Positions 46,014-54,992 of a DNA stretch of 64,000 nt are shown here, in pieces. The DNA is from Chryseobacterium sp. CH21 (GTDB lineage: Bacteria > Bacteroidota > Bacteroidia > Flavobacteriales > Weeksellaceae). How positions within the stretch are numbered: position 1 is the first letter of the stretch; every line of letters begins with the position of its first letter. A program made the translations under genes and the position numbers. The stretch spans positions 40,507 to 104,506 of the forward strand of contig NZ_QICI01000061.1 in NCBI RefSeq assembly GCF_004119445.1, given 5' to 3'. Under the pieces are notes generated by a model that worked only from the letters and a program-made list of their open reading frames with translations, was not told the origin of the DNA and made no database searches.

Positions 46014-47476
46014 TTAATTTTTCTTGGCCATAAGATCTACTATTTTCTTAATCATACTAGAACCATTGGTGTTTTGAGGGTTTAGCTCAAGAGATTTTTT
46101 GTAATTTTTTAGTGCCAAAGGATAGTTTTTAGCCTTGAAATATCCTTCTCCCAGGCTGTCGAAAGCATTTCCGGATTGTGGATGCTCCTTCACATTGAGT
46201 TCAAAAACTTTAATTGCCTCATCAATTCTTGAATTCCCCATTAAGATATAGCCAATATTATTCAATGTTCCGTCAAAATCCCATTTTGGATTTTTGGCTT
46301 TGATAGCATAATAGTTTTTTTCTGCGTTTGGATTGTTGGTTTGGGCAAATCCGGCAATAATAGATTCCTCAGCGATAGAATAAGCATCAGTAAGGTTTTT
46401 ATCAATGATGGCTGCAACATGATTGACAATATGATATTGGGCCGGGAAAAAATTATACCCATTCGACATCATAATAATAGCCATATTATTTTGTGGGAAA
46501 ATCCTGTAGGCACTAACGTTTCCGCCAGAAAATCCGTAAGACGGAATATCATTTGCTTTACTGATCTCCCATCCATAAGCGAAAACATCTTTTTTGTTTC
46601 CATACTCAAACGTCTTCCACATCATTTCTTTTGTCTTTTGATTCAAAAAATCATTATTGCTGAGATGACTGCTCCATTGTAAAAAGGCGGGAAGGGTAAT
46701 GGCTAATCCATTTCCGGAATGGGATCTTACACCGTTGTCAATGGTGTTTTTTCATATTGTTTGGTTTCATTGTTGTAATTATATTTCTGAACTCTGTTGG
46801 GGATTTGCTCAAGAGAATTTGATGAGAAATAAACCTTATCTTTTGTCGCAGAAAATTGATTGTTAATAATAAAATTATCGAAAGACTGTCCTGTGATCTT
46901 TTCAATGATCATGGTAATGAGCATGTAATTTGTTTGATTGTATCTGAATTCATTTCCTGTTTCAAACTCCATTTTTTCTTTAGAAAGACGCTCAATTACT
47001 TTTGCATTGGAATCATTCGCCGGAATATCCTCGAAAGCGATAAAATTTGGAATTCCGGAAGAATGGGTCAACAGGTTTTTTACTTTTACCTCCTGCCATT
47101 CTTTGGGTAGATTTTCAACGTATTTGGAGACGTTGTCTTCCAAAGATAGTTTCCCCTGTTCAATCAGTTGAAAAATGCCAACATTGGCTGCTAATTTTGA
47201 AGTAGAGTATATCCTGAACATCGAAGTTGAACTTACTTTTTTATAATCTTCCAGGTTTTCAGTTCCATAATATTGTTCAAAAATTACTTTTCCGTCTTTT
47301 ATCACTCCAAGAGCCAATCCAGGGATTTTATTGTTTTTCATGACTTCTTTCACATAGGTGTTAATCATTTTTGATTGATTGGTTTGTTGTGAAAAAGCGG
47401 TTGTGGAAATGGGTAATGCAAATGCTGCTAAAAGGATATGTTTCATTTGTTGATAGTTCAGGGTTATACTTTTCAT
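46014..47476 (-). pseudogene. beta-lactamase-like serine hydrolase with TPR tail, frameshifted
   Basis: The upstream frame (to 46727) has a signal peptide (MKHILLAAFALPISTTAFSQ) and a class C/PBP-like domain with the SxxK motif in YSTSKLAAN and a YxN-like site in YNQTNYM. It stops after TPLTTV. The downstream frame carries on with the HSGNG third motif, the rest of the hydrolase, and a C-terminal TPR repeat (NAFDSLGEGYFKAKNYPLAL). They join at a six-T run (46747-46752) if one base is added, reading YEKNTIDNGVRSHSGNG. The whole is 477-487 residues depending on the start (47446 or 47476). Such proteins are esterases or peptidases more often than true beta-lactamases. Confidence 0.8.
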
Positions 47477-47525
47477 ATAAGACAATTGAGTGGTATGCTC
47501 TGTTACATTGTTAACCTTTTTTCGA

Positions 47526-47554
47526 CAAAAAAACCTCCGATTGCTCGAAGGTTT
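47526..47554 (-). terminator. terminator of the E2 gene
   Basis: On minus, AAACCTTCG pairs with CGGAGGTTT (one G-U) around AGCAAT and ends in a T run, about 45 bases after the E2 stop. Confidence 0.75.
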
Positions 47555-47599
47555 AGTATTTAAAATCAACAAAATTACTTATCGCTGATTACTCATTAC

Positions 47600-48904
47600 T
47601 TATATTTCTGTGTTCAGATCCCAGTTTTCAAGGTAGTCGTGAACATGTTTCAGCATCATTCCTCCTAAAGATCCGTCTACCACTCTGTGATCATAAGAGT
47701 GAGACATGAACATTAAGTTTCTGATCGCAATTACATCACCGTCTGCGGTTTCAAGAACTGCAGGCTTCTTAACGATCGCTCCGATGGCTAAAATAGCTAC
47801 CTGAGGCTGTGGAATAATCGGTGTTCCCATAAGGTTTCCGAAACTTCCTACGTTAGAAATAGTATACGTTGCTCCCTGAGTGTCTTCAGGTCTTAATTTT
47901 TTGTTTCTAGCTCTGTACGCTAAGTCGTTGATAGCTTTTGCAAGACCGGAAAGTGATAACTGATCTGCGTTTTTGATAACAGGTACAATAAGGTTTCCAT
48001 CCGGAAGGGCAGTAGCCATACCGATGTTGATGTTTTTCTTTTTGATGATGTTTTCACCATTGATAGAAACATTGATCATTGGGAAATCCTGGATTGCTTT
48101 CACTACAGCTTTTACGAAAATAGGCATAAACGTAAGTTTTTCACCTTCACGTTTTTCGAATACTGCTTTGTTTTTATTTCTCCATTTTACAACGTTGGTA
48201 ACATCCGTTTCAATGAAAGAAGTAACGTGTGGAGCAATTTGTTTAGCTTTTACCATGTTTTCAGCGATGATCTTTCTCATTCTGTCCATTGGAATGATTT
48301 CATCACCTGCACTTACCGGAATCGTAGCTGCCGGAGCAGATACTGCAGGCTGTGGAGTAGAAGCTGCCTGTACCGGAGCGGCCGGAGCTGGCTGACTTCC
48401 TCTGTTAGCAACATAAGCTAATATATCTTCTTTTGTAATTCTTCCTTCTAAACCGCTTCCTTTGATAGATTTCAGTTCAGTTTCAGAAATTTTTTCCTGT
48501 TGTGCGATAGATTTTACAAGTGGAGATAAGTAAAGATCTCCTGAGAATTCTACGTTTGAAGCAGCTACTGTCTGTAAAGGCTCTTCAATTGCTTTTAAAG
48601 TTTCAGCATCCGGAGCAGCCGCCGGAGTTTCAGTTTTTACTTCTTCTGAAGCGGAACCTTCTCCTTCGATTTCTAAAATAGCAATGGCTTCACCTACTTT
48701 TGCAACTTCATCTTTTTGCTTTAAAATTTTTACGATTTTCCCCGAAACTGGTGTCGGAACGTCTGAATCTACTTTATCTGTTGCAATTTCTACTACGGAG
48801 TCATCCTCCTTTACGTTATCACCTTCATTGAATAACCAAGTGATAATTGTCGCTTCCATAACCCCTTCTCCCATGGAAGGAAGCAATAATTTGTATTCTG
48901 CCAT
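47600..48904 (-). CDS. dihydrolipoamide acyltransferase E2 of a 2-oxoacid dehydrogenase
   Basis: 434 residues. The lipoyl domain carries its lysine in EIATDKVDSDVPTP. A flexible Ala/Pro/Glu linker follows, then a peripheral subunit-binding domain (about 125-160) and a catalytic domain ending SYDHRVVDGSLGGMML with the active His. The DSDVPTPVSG context suits the branched-chain type more than SucB (which is at 29741). Its E1 partner is not in the window, so the substrate is uncertain. Single gene with its own -7 box. Confidence 0.9.
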   Translation of the reverse strand: MAEYKLLLPSMGEGVMEATIITWLFNEGDNVKEDDSVVEIATDKVDSDVPTPVSGKIVKILKQKDEVAKVGEAIAILEIEGEGSASEEVKTETPAAAPDAETLKAIEEPLQTVAASNVEFSGDLYLSPLVKSIAQQEKISETELKSIKGSGLEGRITKEDILAYVANRGSQPAPAAPVQAASTPQPAVSAPAATIPVSAGDEIIPMDRMRKIIAENMVKAKQIAPHVTSFIETDVTNVVKWRNKNKAVFEKREGEKLTFMPIFVKAVVKAIQDFPMINVSINGENIIKKKNINIGMATALPDGNLIVPVIKNADQLSLSGLAKAINDLAYRARNKKLRPEDTQGATYTISNVGSFGNLMGTPIIPQPQVAILAIGAIVKKPAVLETADGDVIAIRNLMFMSHSYDHRVVDGSLGGMMLKHVHDYLENWDLNTEI

Positions 48905-48924
48905 TTTTGATTTTTAGATTTTGA

Positions 48925-48932
48925 CAAATATA
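48925..48932 (-). promoter_or_regulatory. TAnnTTTG -7 box of the E2 gene
   Basis: Minus-strand TATATTTG, 20 bases before the ATG. Confidence 0.55.
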
Positions 48933-48966
48933 TAAAAAAATCGGTTTTTTTATGAAATATATAATC

Positions 48967-49794
48967 TTAGCTGAATTCAATATAAATATTTTCTCCTACA
49001 TTCAGCCCAAACAGGCTTTTAGCGCCGTTTTTCTTGCTTCCTTTATAGATGGTAAGCTCCAATAATTGACTATCATTGAAGATTGCAGCAGACTGCCCAT
49101 GGAATTCTGTCTCCCTTTCCCAGTCTGAAACCACTTCTGTATGGCTGGAAAATACTCTTGAAAGACTTAAATTCCTGAATTTTATAGTAAAACCGTTGTA
49201 GCCTTTACTGATATTCTCGAAAAAATCTTTGTTGATATTTGAGATTATATTTCCGAAATTATCAATATAGGTCACTTCACCAATGATCATGCCTTCAGAC
49301 TCATTGTAAACTGCTCTGGGGAACATCAGCTGTTTTGCCGATTGTATTTTTCGTCCTATCACTTCAGGAAGTCCGCCATTGGCAAGATGTACCGCTGCCG
49401 GTACAAAAATGTCTGTAGAGGTAAAGTCGATGACATCATCAAAGCGGTTGTTCAGCGTAAGTTCATAGATTGCTTCTGGTTTAATATCGAAAAATATAAG
49501 GCTTAAAAGTCCGTTGTCTGCCGCCAGAAAGTAAGATCCGTCGGCTTTATAGATAATATTCCTTCTTGATTTGTGGTAAAAACTATCTACGGAAAGAATA
49601 TGAATGCTTCCTTTAGGAAAATATTTATAAGCATTTCTTACAATATACGAAGTCTGTATAAGGTTGAATGCCTGGATGTCGTGGGTTATATCAATAATAT
49701 TAACCTCAGGGTTTAGAGACAGAATTTTGCCTTTCACAGCAGCAACTCTGTAATCTAAATTTCCGAAATCCGAAGTAAGGGTAATAATTGACAT
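48967..49794 (-). CDS. SAM hydroxide adenosyltransferase-like protein (DUF62)
   Basis: 275 residues from the ATG at 49794 (MSIITLTSDFG). Two codons upstream are open but less likely. The family start TLTSDFGNLDYRVAAVKG with its conserved Asp, and DITHDIQAFNLIQTSYIV, are the SAM-binding end of the DUF62/fluorinase fold. Non-halogenating members hydrolyse SAM to adenosine and methionine. The C-terminal beta domain is present. Single gene on minus, divergent from phoH. Confidence 0.88.
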   Translation of the reverse strand: MSIITLTSDFGNLDYRVAAVKGKILSLNPEVNIIDITHDIQAFNLIQTSYIVRNAYKYFPKGSIHILSVDSFYHKSRRNIIYKADGSYFLAADNGLLSLIFFDIKPEAIYELTLNNRFDDVIDFTSTDIFVPAAVHLANGGLPEVIGRKIQSAKQLMFPRAVYNESEGMIIGEVTYIDNFGNIISNINKDFFENISKGYNGFTIKFRNLSLSRVFSSHTEVVSDWERETEFHGQSAAIFNDSQLLELTIYKGSKKNGAKSLFGLNVGENIYIEFS

Positions 49795-49822
49795 GAGCAA
49801 TTTCTAGAATAGTGTAGTATTG

Positions 49823-49830
49823 CAAAGTTA
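49823..49830 (-). promoter_or_regulatory. TAnnTTTG -7 box of the SAM hydrolase-like gene
   Basis: Minus-strand TAACTTTG, 28 bases before the ATG. Confidence 0.55.
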
Positions 49831-49927
49831 TTTAAAATAAAAAGAACGCCCGAAAGATTGTTGAAAAGAATTTGATATAAATTTGAAAAAAAGCTTTAAT
49901 TTTAAAATCTAAAAATAAAAATACTGC

Positions 49928-50887
49928 ATGTTTGAATTAACATATGATTTGGAAGATATCGACGCAAAAATCTTCTATGGAGTTAATAACCAATATTTCA
50001 ACTTAATAAAATCAAGCTTTCCAACCATTAAAATTACAGGTAGAGATCACTTTATCTTTGCCATGGGAAACCAGGAAGCATTAGACATACTGAAGCAAAA
50101 ACTGAATGATATTGTCAGTTTTATCTCCAAAAACAATTCAATAGGACTGAAAGACGTTGAAAATATATTGAATATTAAAGACGAAAACGAGAAACAACTG
50201 GTATTCGATCAGGATATTATCGTAAAGGGAGTTAACGGAAAAATTATTAAAGCTAAAACAACCAATCTTAAAAAGCTGGTAAAAGAAACCGAGAAAAAGG
50301 ACATGGTTTTTGCCATTGGACCTGCAGGTACCGGAAAGACATATACCAGTGTAGCATTGGCAGCAAGAGCTTTGAGAGATAAAGAAGTGAAAAGGATTAT
50401 TCTGACAAGACCGGCTGTGGAAGCAGGGGAAAGTCTGGGATTTCTTCCTGGTGATCTTAAAGAGAAGCTGGATCCGTATTTACAGCCTTTATATGATGCC
50501 CTTCGTGATATGATTCCACATGAAAAGCTGGAAGGTTTCATGGAGAAAAAAGTAATTGAAGTAGCACCATTGGCTTTTATGAGAGGACGTACACTGGATG
50601 ATGCGTTTGTGATTCTTGATGAAGCACAGAATACCACGCATGCACAGATGAAAATGTTCCTTACCAGAATGGGTATGAATGCTAAGTTCATTATTACAGG
50701 AGATCCAAGCCAGATTGACTTACCTAAAAATCAACAGTCCGGGCTGAAAGAAGCAATGAGGATTTTAAATGGAGTCAAAGAGATTGGTTTTGTGCATCTT
50801 ACTGAAGAAGATGTGGTAAGACACCCGGTGGTAAGAAAGATTATCCTTGCTTATAATGATGAAGATAAAAGACTAAGAAACGACTAA
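49928..50887 (+). CDS. PhoH family ATPase
   Basis: 319 residues. Walker A is GPAGTGKTYTSVALAARAL near 131-149 and Walker B is DAFVILDEAQNTT. FIITGDPSQIDLP is the helicase-like sensor motif typical of PhoH. The N-terminal 100 residues form a small KH-like region (TGRDHFIFAMGNQEALDIL). PhoH proteins are cytoplasmic ATPases linked with RNA metabolism and stress; exact role not settled. Confidence 0.94.
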   Translation: MFELTYDLEDIDAKIFYGVNNQYFNLIKSSFPTIKITGRDHFIFAMGNQEALDILKQKLNDIVSFISKNNSIGLKDVENILNIKDENEKQLVFDQDIIVKGVNGKIIKAKTTNLKKLVKETEKKDMVFAIGPAGTGKTYTSVALAARALRDKEVKRIILTRPAVEAGESLGFLPGDLKEKLDPYLQPLYDALRDMIPHEKLEGFMEKKVIEVAPLAFMRGRTLDDAFVILDEAQNTTHAQMKMFLTRMGMNAKFIITGDPSQIDLPKNQQSGLKEAMRILNGVKEIGFVHLTEEDVVRHPVVRKIILAYNDEDKRLRND

Positions 50888-50969
50888 GTCTGAATAAGTA
50901 AAAGTTTCCATTAACCTTTTGTTAACCTTAAATTGTTTAACTAAAATTTGTTAATTTGAAAAAATTAAT

Positions 50970-50977
50970 TAGTTTTG
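50970..50977 (+). promoter_or_regulatory. TAnnTTTG -7 box
   Basis: TAGTTTTG, 29 bases before the ATG of the first beta-barrel gene. Confidence 0.6.
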
Positions 50978-51006
50978 CACACCTTAAATGTAAAAACTAA
51001 TTAAAC

Positions 51007-51672
51007 ATGAAAAAACTTTTACTTGTTGCAGCGGTCGCTGTTATGGGAATTTCTGCAAACGCACAAGAATTTCGATTTGGTCCAAAAGCCGGATACTCTT
51101 ACTCTACAATTAAATTAAAAGGAGACGGACAGTCTGAAACTTCAGATCCTTTACATACATTTTATATTGGTGGTATCGCTGAATATAAACTGAGTGATAA
51201 ATTTGCTCTTCAGGGAGAGCTTTTATACTCTCCACTAGGAGGAAAAGTAAACGTAGCTGAAGCTGATCCGGAAGATCCGACTACTTTTTTAAATGTAAAA
51301 GCAAAGCAGACTTACCACACTTTATTAGTGCCTATTTCTGCTAAGTATTTTATCACGGAAGGATTATCTGTTTCTGCAGGAGCTAGCTTCGGAGTGATTC
51401 TTTCTGCTAAGCAAAAACTTACTGCTGATTTCGGATTCGGAATCCCGGGATTCGAGATTGATGCTAATGACGAAAGAGATATCAAAGATCAGATGAATAC
51501 TTTGAATATCGCTCCATTCCTTGGTGCTGAATATGCATTAGAAAACGGATTGTTCTTTGATGCAAGATATAACCTTGGTGTTTCTAACCTTGCTAAGCAT
51601 GCTGAAGGGAATGAAAAGTTGACTAACAGCTTTGTACAAGTGGGTGTAGGATTCAAATTCGGAGGAAACTAA
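51007..51672 (+). CDS. outer-membrane beta-barrel protein, PorT-like (paralogue A1)
   Basis: 221 residues. Signal peptide MKKLLLVAAVAVMGISANAQ, then an eight-stranded barrel pattern opening FRFGPKAGYSYSTIKLKGD and closing with an aromatic C-terminus (FVQVGVGFKFGGN). It is most like the gene at 54253 (shared LQGELLYSPLGGK / VQGEVEYANLGGK and FFDARYNLGVSNL / FVDARYSFGLTNM). First of five tandem barrel genes. Function is probably structural or small-solute transport. Confidence 0.85.
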   Translation: MKKLLLVAAVAVMGISANAQEFRFGPKAGYSYSTIKLKGDGQSETSDPLHTFYIGGIAEYKLSDKFALQGELLYSPLGGKVNVAEADPEDPTTFLNVKAKQTYHTLLVPISAKYFITEGLSVSAGASFGVILSAKQKLTADFGFGIPGFEIDANDERDIKDQMNTLNIAPFLGAEYALENGLFFDARYNLGVSNLAKHAEGNEKLTNSFVQVGVGFKFGGN

Positions 51673-51698
51673 TTCTGAAAATATTATCCAGAAATAAT

Positions 51699-51730
51699 AA
51701 AAAGCAGGACAAACATGGTCCTGCTTTTTT
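51699..51730 (+). terminator. terminator of paralogue A1
   Basis: 12-bp perfect stem (AAAAAGCAGGAC and its complement) with a 7-base loop and T run. Confidence 0.88.
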
Positions 51731-51782
51731 GTTTTGTAGTGTAACATTCATGTAAGTTCTCTATCTGATGAAAAATAATTAG

Positions 51783-51790
51783 TATTTTTG
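51783..51790 (+). promoter_or_regulatory. TAnnTTTG -7 box
   Basis: TATTTTTG, 26 bases before the ATG at 51817. Confidence 0.6.
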
Positions 51791-51816
51791 CGCCGTAATT
51801 CAAAGCTACTAAAAAA

Positions 51817-52317
51817 ATGAAAAAACTATTATTACTAGGTGCTTTTGCACTTTTAGGAGGTGCTGCTCAAGCGCAGGAAGGTTTTAAAATTGGAGGACAT
51901 ATTGGTGTTCCCGTATCTGATGCAAGTGATGTATCTTCGTTTACATTAGGACTAGATGCTGCTTATATGTGGAATATTGCCAAAGGTTTTGATCTTGGGG
52001 TAACCACAGGATATTCTCATTTCTTCGGAAAAGATCATTTTGATGATTTCGGGTTTGTTCCGGTAGCCGTTTCTGGTAAATACAGATTCTCTGGAGCGCC
52101 TATCTTTGTTGGTTTAGACCTTGGATATGGTATTTCTACAAAAGATGGAGTAGATGGAGGTTTCTATGCACAGCCTAAATTTGGATACCAAATGTCTAAA
52201 GGAGAGTTGTACATTGGTTACCAATCTATCAGCAACAAGCGTGATCTTCCAGGATGGGGAAGCTATAGCTGGAATGTAGGAGCTGTTAACCTTGGTTATA
52301 ATTTCTTTATTAAATAA
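51817..52317 (+). CDS. short outer-membrane beta-barrel protein
   Basis: 166 residues. Signal peptide MKKLLLLGAFALLGGAAQAQ, then strands such as GFKIGGHIGVPVSDASDVSS and GFDLGVTTGYSHFFGK, ending SWNVGAVNLGYNFFIK with an aromatic-rich terminus. Smaller than its neighbours and not closely like either paralogue pair. Function unknown. It has its own promoter and a strong terminator. Confidence 0.82.
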   Translation: MKKLLLLGAFALLGGAAQAQEGFKIGGHIGVPVSDASDVSSFTLGLDAAYMWNIAKGFDLGVTTGYSHFFGKDHFDDFGFVPVAVSGKYRFSGAPIFVGLDLGYGISTKDGVDGGFYAQPKFGYQMSKGELYIGYQSISNKRDLPGWGSYSWNVGAVNLGYNFFIK

Positions 52318-52335
52318 GAAAGTAATTGCATATTG

Positions 52336-52367
52336 GAACTCCGGCCGAAGGCCGGAGTTCTTTTTTT
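52336..52367 (+). terminator. strong terminator
   Basis: 11-bp GC-rich perfect stem (GAACTCCGGCC and its complement) with loop GAA and a T run. The rest of the 460-base gap to the next gene is AT-rich with no ORF. It has a -7 box at 52743-52750 (TAAATTTG) near its right end. Confidence 0.92.
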
Positions 52368-52742
52368 GATAGCTTATAAATGTACTGTATGGATCTGTTA
52401 TCAGAAAGGTTTGATATAACAAGCGTACAACGATTAGAAAATGGTGAAAATATCATTGAATATAAACAAATGTTTAAATTTTAAGAGATAATAACTTATA
52501 TATTAGTGTTTTAGGTTAATTAATTTTAGCGTTTCCCCTGAATTCATGGGCTTTTACAAAAAAATGAAAAATTTGAAAAAGTAAATATATTTAAGTCTTG
52601 TTGAAAAAATGGAGTTTTTTTATTCATAATATTGTGAAAAACTCAACAACTTCTCTTAAGTATGATTTATTATTACAAAACCCTAAATTTTAACAATGAT
52701 ATTAATCACATTAACAAATTTTAATATTCGTGGTAGCCACTG

Positions 52743-52750
52743 TAAATTTG
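52743..52750 (+). promoter_or_regulatory. TAnnTTTG -7 box
   Basis: TAAATTTG, 28 bases before the ATG at 52779. Confidence 0.55.
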
Positions 52751-52778
52751 CCCACAGAAAGTATTAAAATTTTTTAAA

Positions 52779-53434
52779 ATGAAAAAATATTATTAGCGGG
52801 TGCAGTTGCACTTTTCGGTTTATCAAATGCTCAGATTGCTAAAGGAACTACATATTTATCAGGATCTGTTGGTTATTCTCAAGTAGAATCTAACAACGGT
52901 AACGATAAAAAAGAAAACTTCAACGTATTACCTACAGTTGGATATTTCGTAAACACTAACTTAGCAATCGGATTAGGTGTAGGATACCAAACTGAAAAGA
53001 ACACTGTATCTACTACTACAACTTTAGGAAACACTACAATCGTAAACGAAGGTGTAGTTAAAACTCCAGCATTCGTTGTTGCTCCATTCGTAAGAAAATA
53101 CTGGACTTTATCTGACAAGTTATATTTCTTCGGACAATTAGCAGTACCAATGCAGTTCGGAAAAACTGAAACTGAAACTAGCTCTGTAGCTACTTCTGGA
53201 AACTCTGTGGTTTCAAACTCTACTTCTACTGAAGCTAAATACACTAAAATTGGTGTTACTGTGAAACCAGGTTTAGATTATTTCTTAAACAAAAACTGGT
53301 CTATCGAAGCTACTATCGGTGAGTTCGGTTATAGCAACTACAAACCAAAAGATGGTGATGCTACCAACAACTATAACTTCGGATTGAATTTATCTTCTGT
53401 AACTTTCGGAGTTAAATATGTATTTGCAAAATAA
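52779..53434 (+). pseudogene. outer-membrane beta-barrel protein (paralogue B1), frameshifted at codon 3
   Basis: The ATG at 52779 is followed by six A (52782-52787) and a stop after five codons. One more A gives MKKILLAGAVALFGLSNAQ, a signal peptide, and a continuous 218-residue barrel protein. It closely resembles the next gene: both have IAKGT-YLSG, YFV-TNLA-GLGVGY, and VAPFVRKYWTLSDKLY, and end VTFGVKYVFAK. The strands are intact, so the gene looks functional apart from the run. Function unknown, outer membrane. Confidence 0.82.
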
Positions 53435-53454
53435 TAAACAAAGCATATAGCAAG

Positions 53455-53485
53455 AAAGCCCTGAGAAATCCTTAGGGCTTTTTTA
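53455..53485 (+). terminator. terminator of paralogue B1
   Basis: AAAGCCCT pairs with AGGGCTTT, followed by a T run. The next gene starts 23 bases beyond it and shows no clear -7 box, so it may depend on read-through. Confidence 0.78.
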
Positions 53486-53508
53486 TATATAAAAACTAAT
53501 ATAAAACT

Positions 53509-54174
53509 ATGAAAAAAATAGTATTGATGGGCGCTGTTGCGCTTTTCGGCTTATCAAATGCACAGATTGCAAAAGGAACTTCTTACCTTTCAGGACAAGT
53601 AGAGTACAATCATAGTGAAAATAACGCGTATTATAACAGTGCCAGAAAGGATGATGTTATCAAAATTCTTCCTACAGCCGGATATTTTGTGGCAACTAAT
53701 TTAGCGGTAGGATTGGGTGTAGGATACAAAAGTGCTGTTACAAAGTATGATGTAGGTGGTGACTTCTTCAGCAATGCGCTGGAAATAAAAGAGACCACTA
53801 ATGCTTTTGTAGTAGCTCCATTCGTGAGAAAATACTGGACTTTATCTGATAAATTATACATCTTCGGACAGCTGCAGGTTCCATTGGAATTTGGCCAGGA
53901 AAAACTGGATGTAAACAGTGATGTTAACGGTGGAGATCCTCTTCTTGCCGCTTCCTTTGCCAATAAAAATAACTATACCAATATTGGCGTGAATATCAAA
54001 CCGGGATTAGATTATTTCGTTAGTAAAAACTGGTCCATTGAAGCTACAATAGGAGAGTTTGGGTACAATACTTTCAAAAGAGATATTGATGGTGTTAAAA
54101 GAAATAATAGCTACAAATTTGATCTCAATTTAGCTGCCGTTACTTTTGGAGTAAAATATGTATTTGCAAAATAA
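53509..54174 (+). CDS. outer-membrane beta-barrel protein (paralogue B2)
   Basis: 221 residues, signal peptide MKKIVLMGAVALFGLSNAQ. The B1 relative at 52779 shares whole strands (KPGLDYF--KNWSIEATIGEFGY), so the pair arose by tandem duplication. The middle loops differ, as expected for surface-exposed loops. The C-terminal strand is VTFGVKYVFAK. Function unknown. Confidence 0.85.
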   Translation: MKKIVLMGAVALFGLSNAQIAKGTSYLSGQVEYNHSENNAYYNSARKDDVIKILPTAGYFVATNLAVGLGVGYKSAVTKYDVGGDFFSNALEIKETTNAFVVAPFVRKYWTLSDKLYIFGQLQVPLEFGQEKLDVNSDVNGGDPLLAASFANKNNYTNIGVNIKPGLDYFVSKNWSIEATIGEFGYNTFKRDIDGVKRNNSYKFDLNLAAVTFGVKYVFAK

Positions 54175-54252
54175 TACACAAAATATATACATTAGCCGAC
54201 AGAAAGTCATCTTAGGCTTTTTAAGTTTAAAAAACTAATTAATATAATAATC

Positions 54253-54921
54253 ATGAAAAAAATCTTATTGGCGTCTGCAATCGCTCTATTTGCAGGTCTG
54301 AATGCACAAACTACATTCGGTGTAAAAGCCGGTTACGCTTTATCAAAATTGAATTCCAGTGAGGGTGATTTTGAATTTGGTGGATTCGAAGCAAGTTTAA
54401 AATCCAAGTCAGGGTTTTATATCGGAGGCTTGGTTGAGCATAAATTCAATAATAAGTTTGCTGTTCAGGGAGAGGTAGAATATGCCAATCTTGGCGGAAA
54501 AGCTGAAGTTGGAATACCGGGTACAGGTATTACCTTAACTGAAAAGATGAACCTTAACAGAATTGTTATTCCTGTATCTGCAAGATATTATGCAACTCCG
54601 GAACTGGGAATTTATGCAGGTCCATATGTAAGCTTTAAAACGAATAATAAAGCAAAATTTGAAGTAAGTGGTCCTAATGCTGGTATGGTAGATCCTTCCG
54701 GACTTAAAGAAGGAGAACGCTATTTGGAAAGAGAGCTGAATGATGGTTTGAAATCTACCGATTTCGGTTTATTCTTAGGAGCTGATTATACTATTTATAA
54801 AGGATTATTCGTAGATGCACGCTATAGCTTTGGCCTAACGAATATGATCAAAAATCCTGTAGATGGTGAAACATTAAAAATGAATTTCTTCCAGTTAGGA
54901 ATAGGATACAAGTTTAAATAA
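54253..54921 (+). CDS. outer-membrane beta-barrel protein, PorT-like (paralogue A2)
   Basis: 222 residues, signal peptide MKKILLASAIALFAGLNAQ. It is related to the first barrel gene at 51007 in strands and length. The order A1, short barrel, B1, B2, A2 suggests repeated local duplication and rearrangement. Ends FFQLGIGYKFK. Probably outer membrane, role unknown. Confidence 0.84.
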   Translation: MKKILLASAIALFAGLNAQTTFGVKAGYALSKLNSSEGDFEFGGFEASLKSKSGFYIGGLVEHKFNNKFAVQGEVEYANLGGKAEVGIPGTGITLTEKMNLNRIVIPVSARYYATPELGIYAGPYVSFKTNNKAKFEVSGPNAGMVDPSGLKEGERYLERELNDGLKSTDFGLFLGADYTIYKGLFVDARYSFGLTNMIKNPVDGETLKMNFFQLGIGYKFK

Positions 54922-54944
54922 ACATATCCTTATATAAAAAACAA

Positions 54945-54974
54945 AAAACTCTCAGAAATTCTGAGAGTTTTTTA
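54945..54974. terminator. bidirectional terminator
   Basis: 11-bp perfect stem (AAAACTCTCAG and its complement) with loop AAATT and T/A runs on both sides, between convergent paralogue A2 and ffh. Confidence 0.88.
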
Positions 54975-54992
54975 TGAATGATTTTGTCTTTC

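Noticed and set aside
50209..50691. Antisense open frame of 160 codons inside phoH
   Set aside because: Lies entirely opposite a well-supported PhoH gene with Walker motifs, and its Ser/Phe-rich translation is what a reversed coding frame gives.
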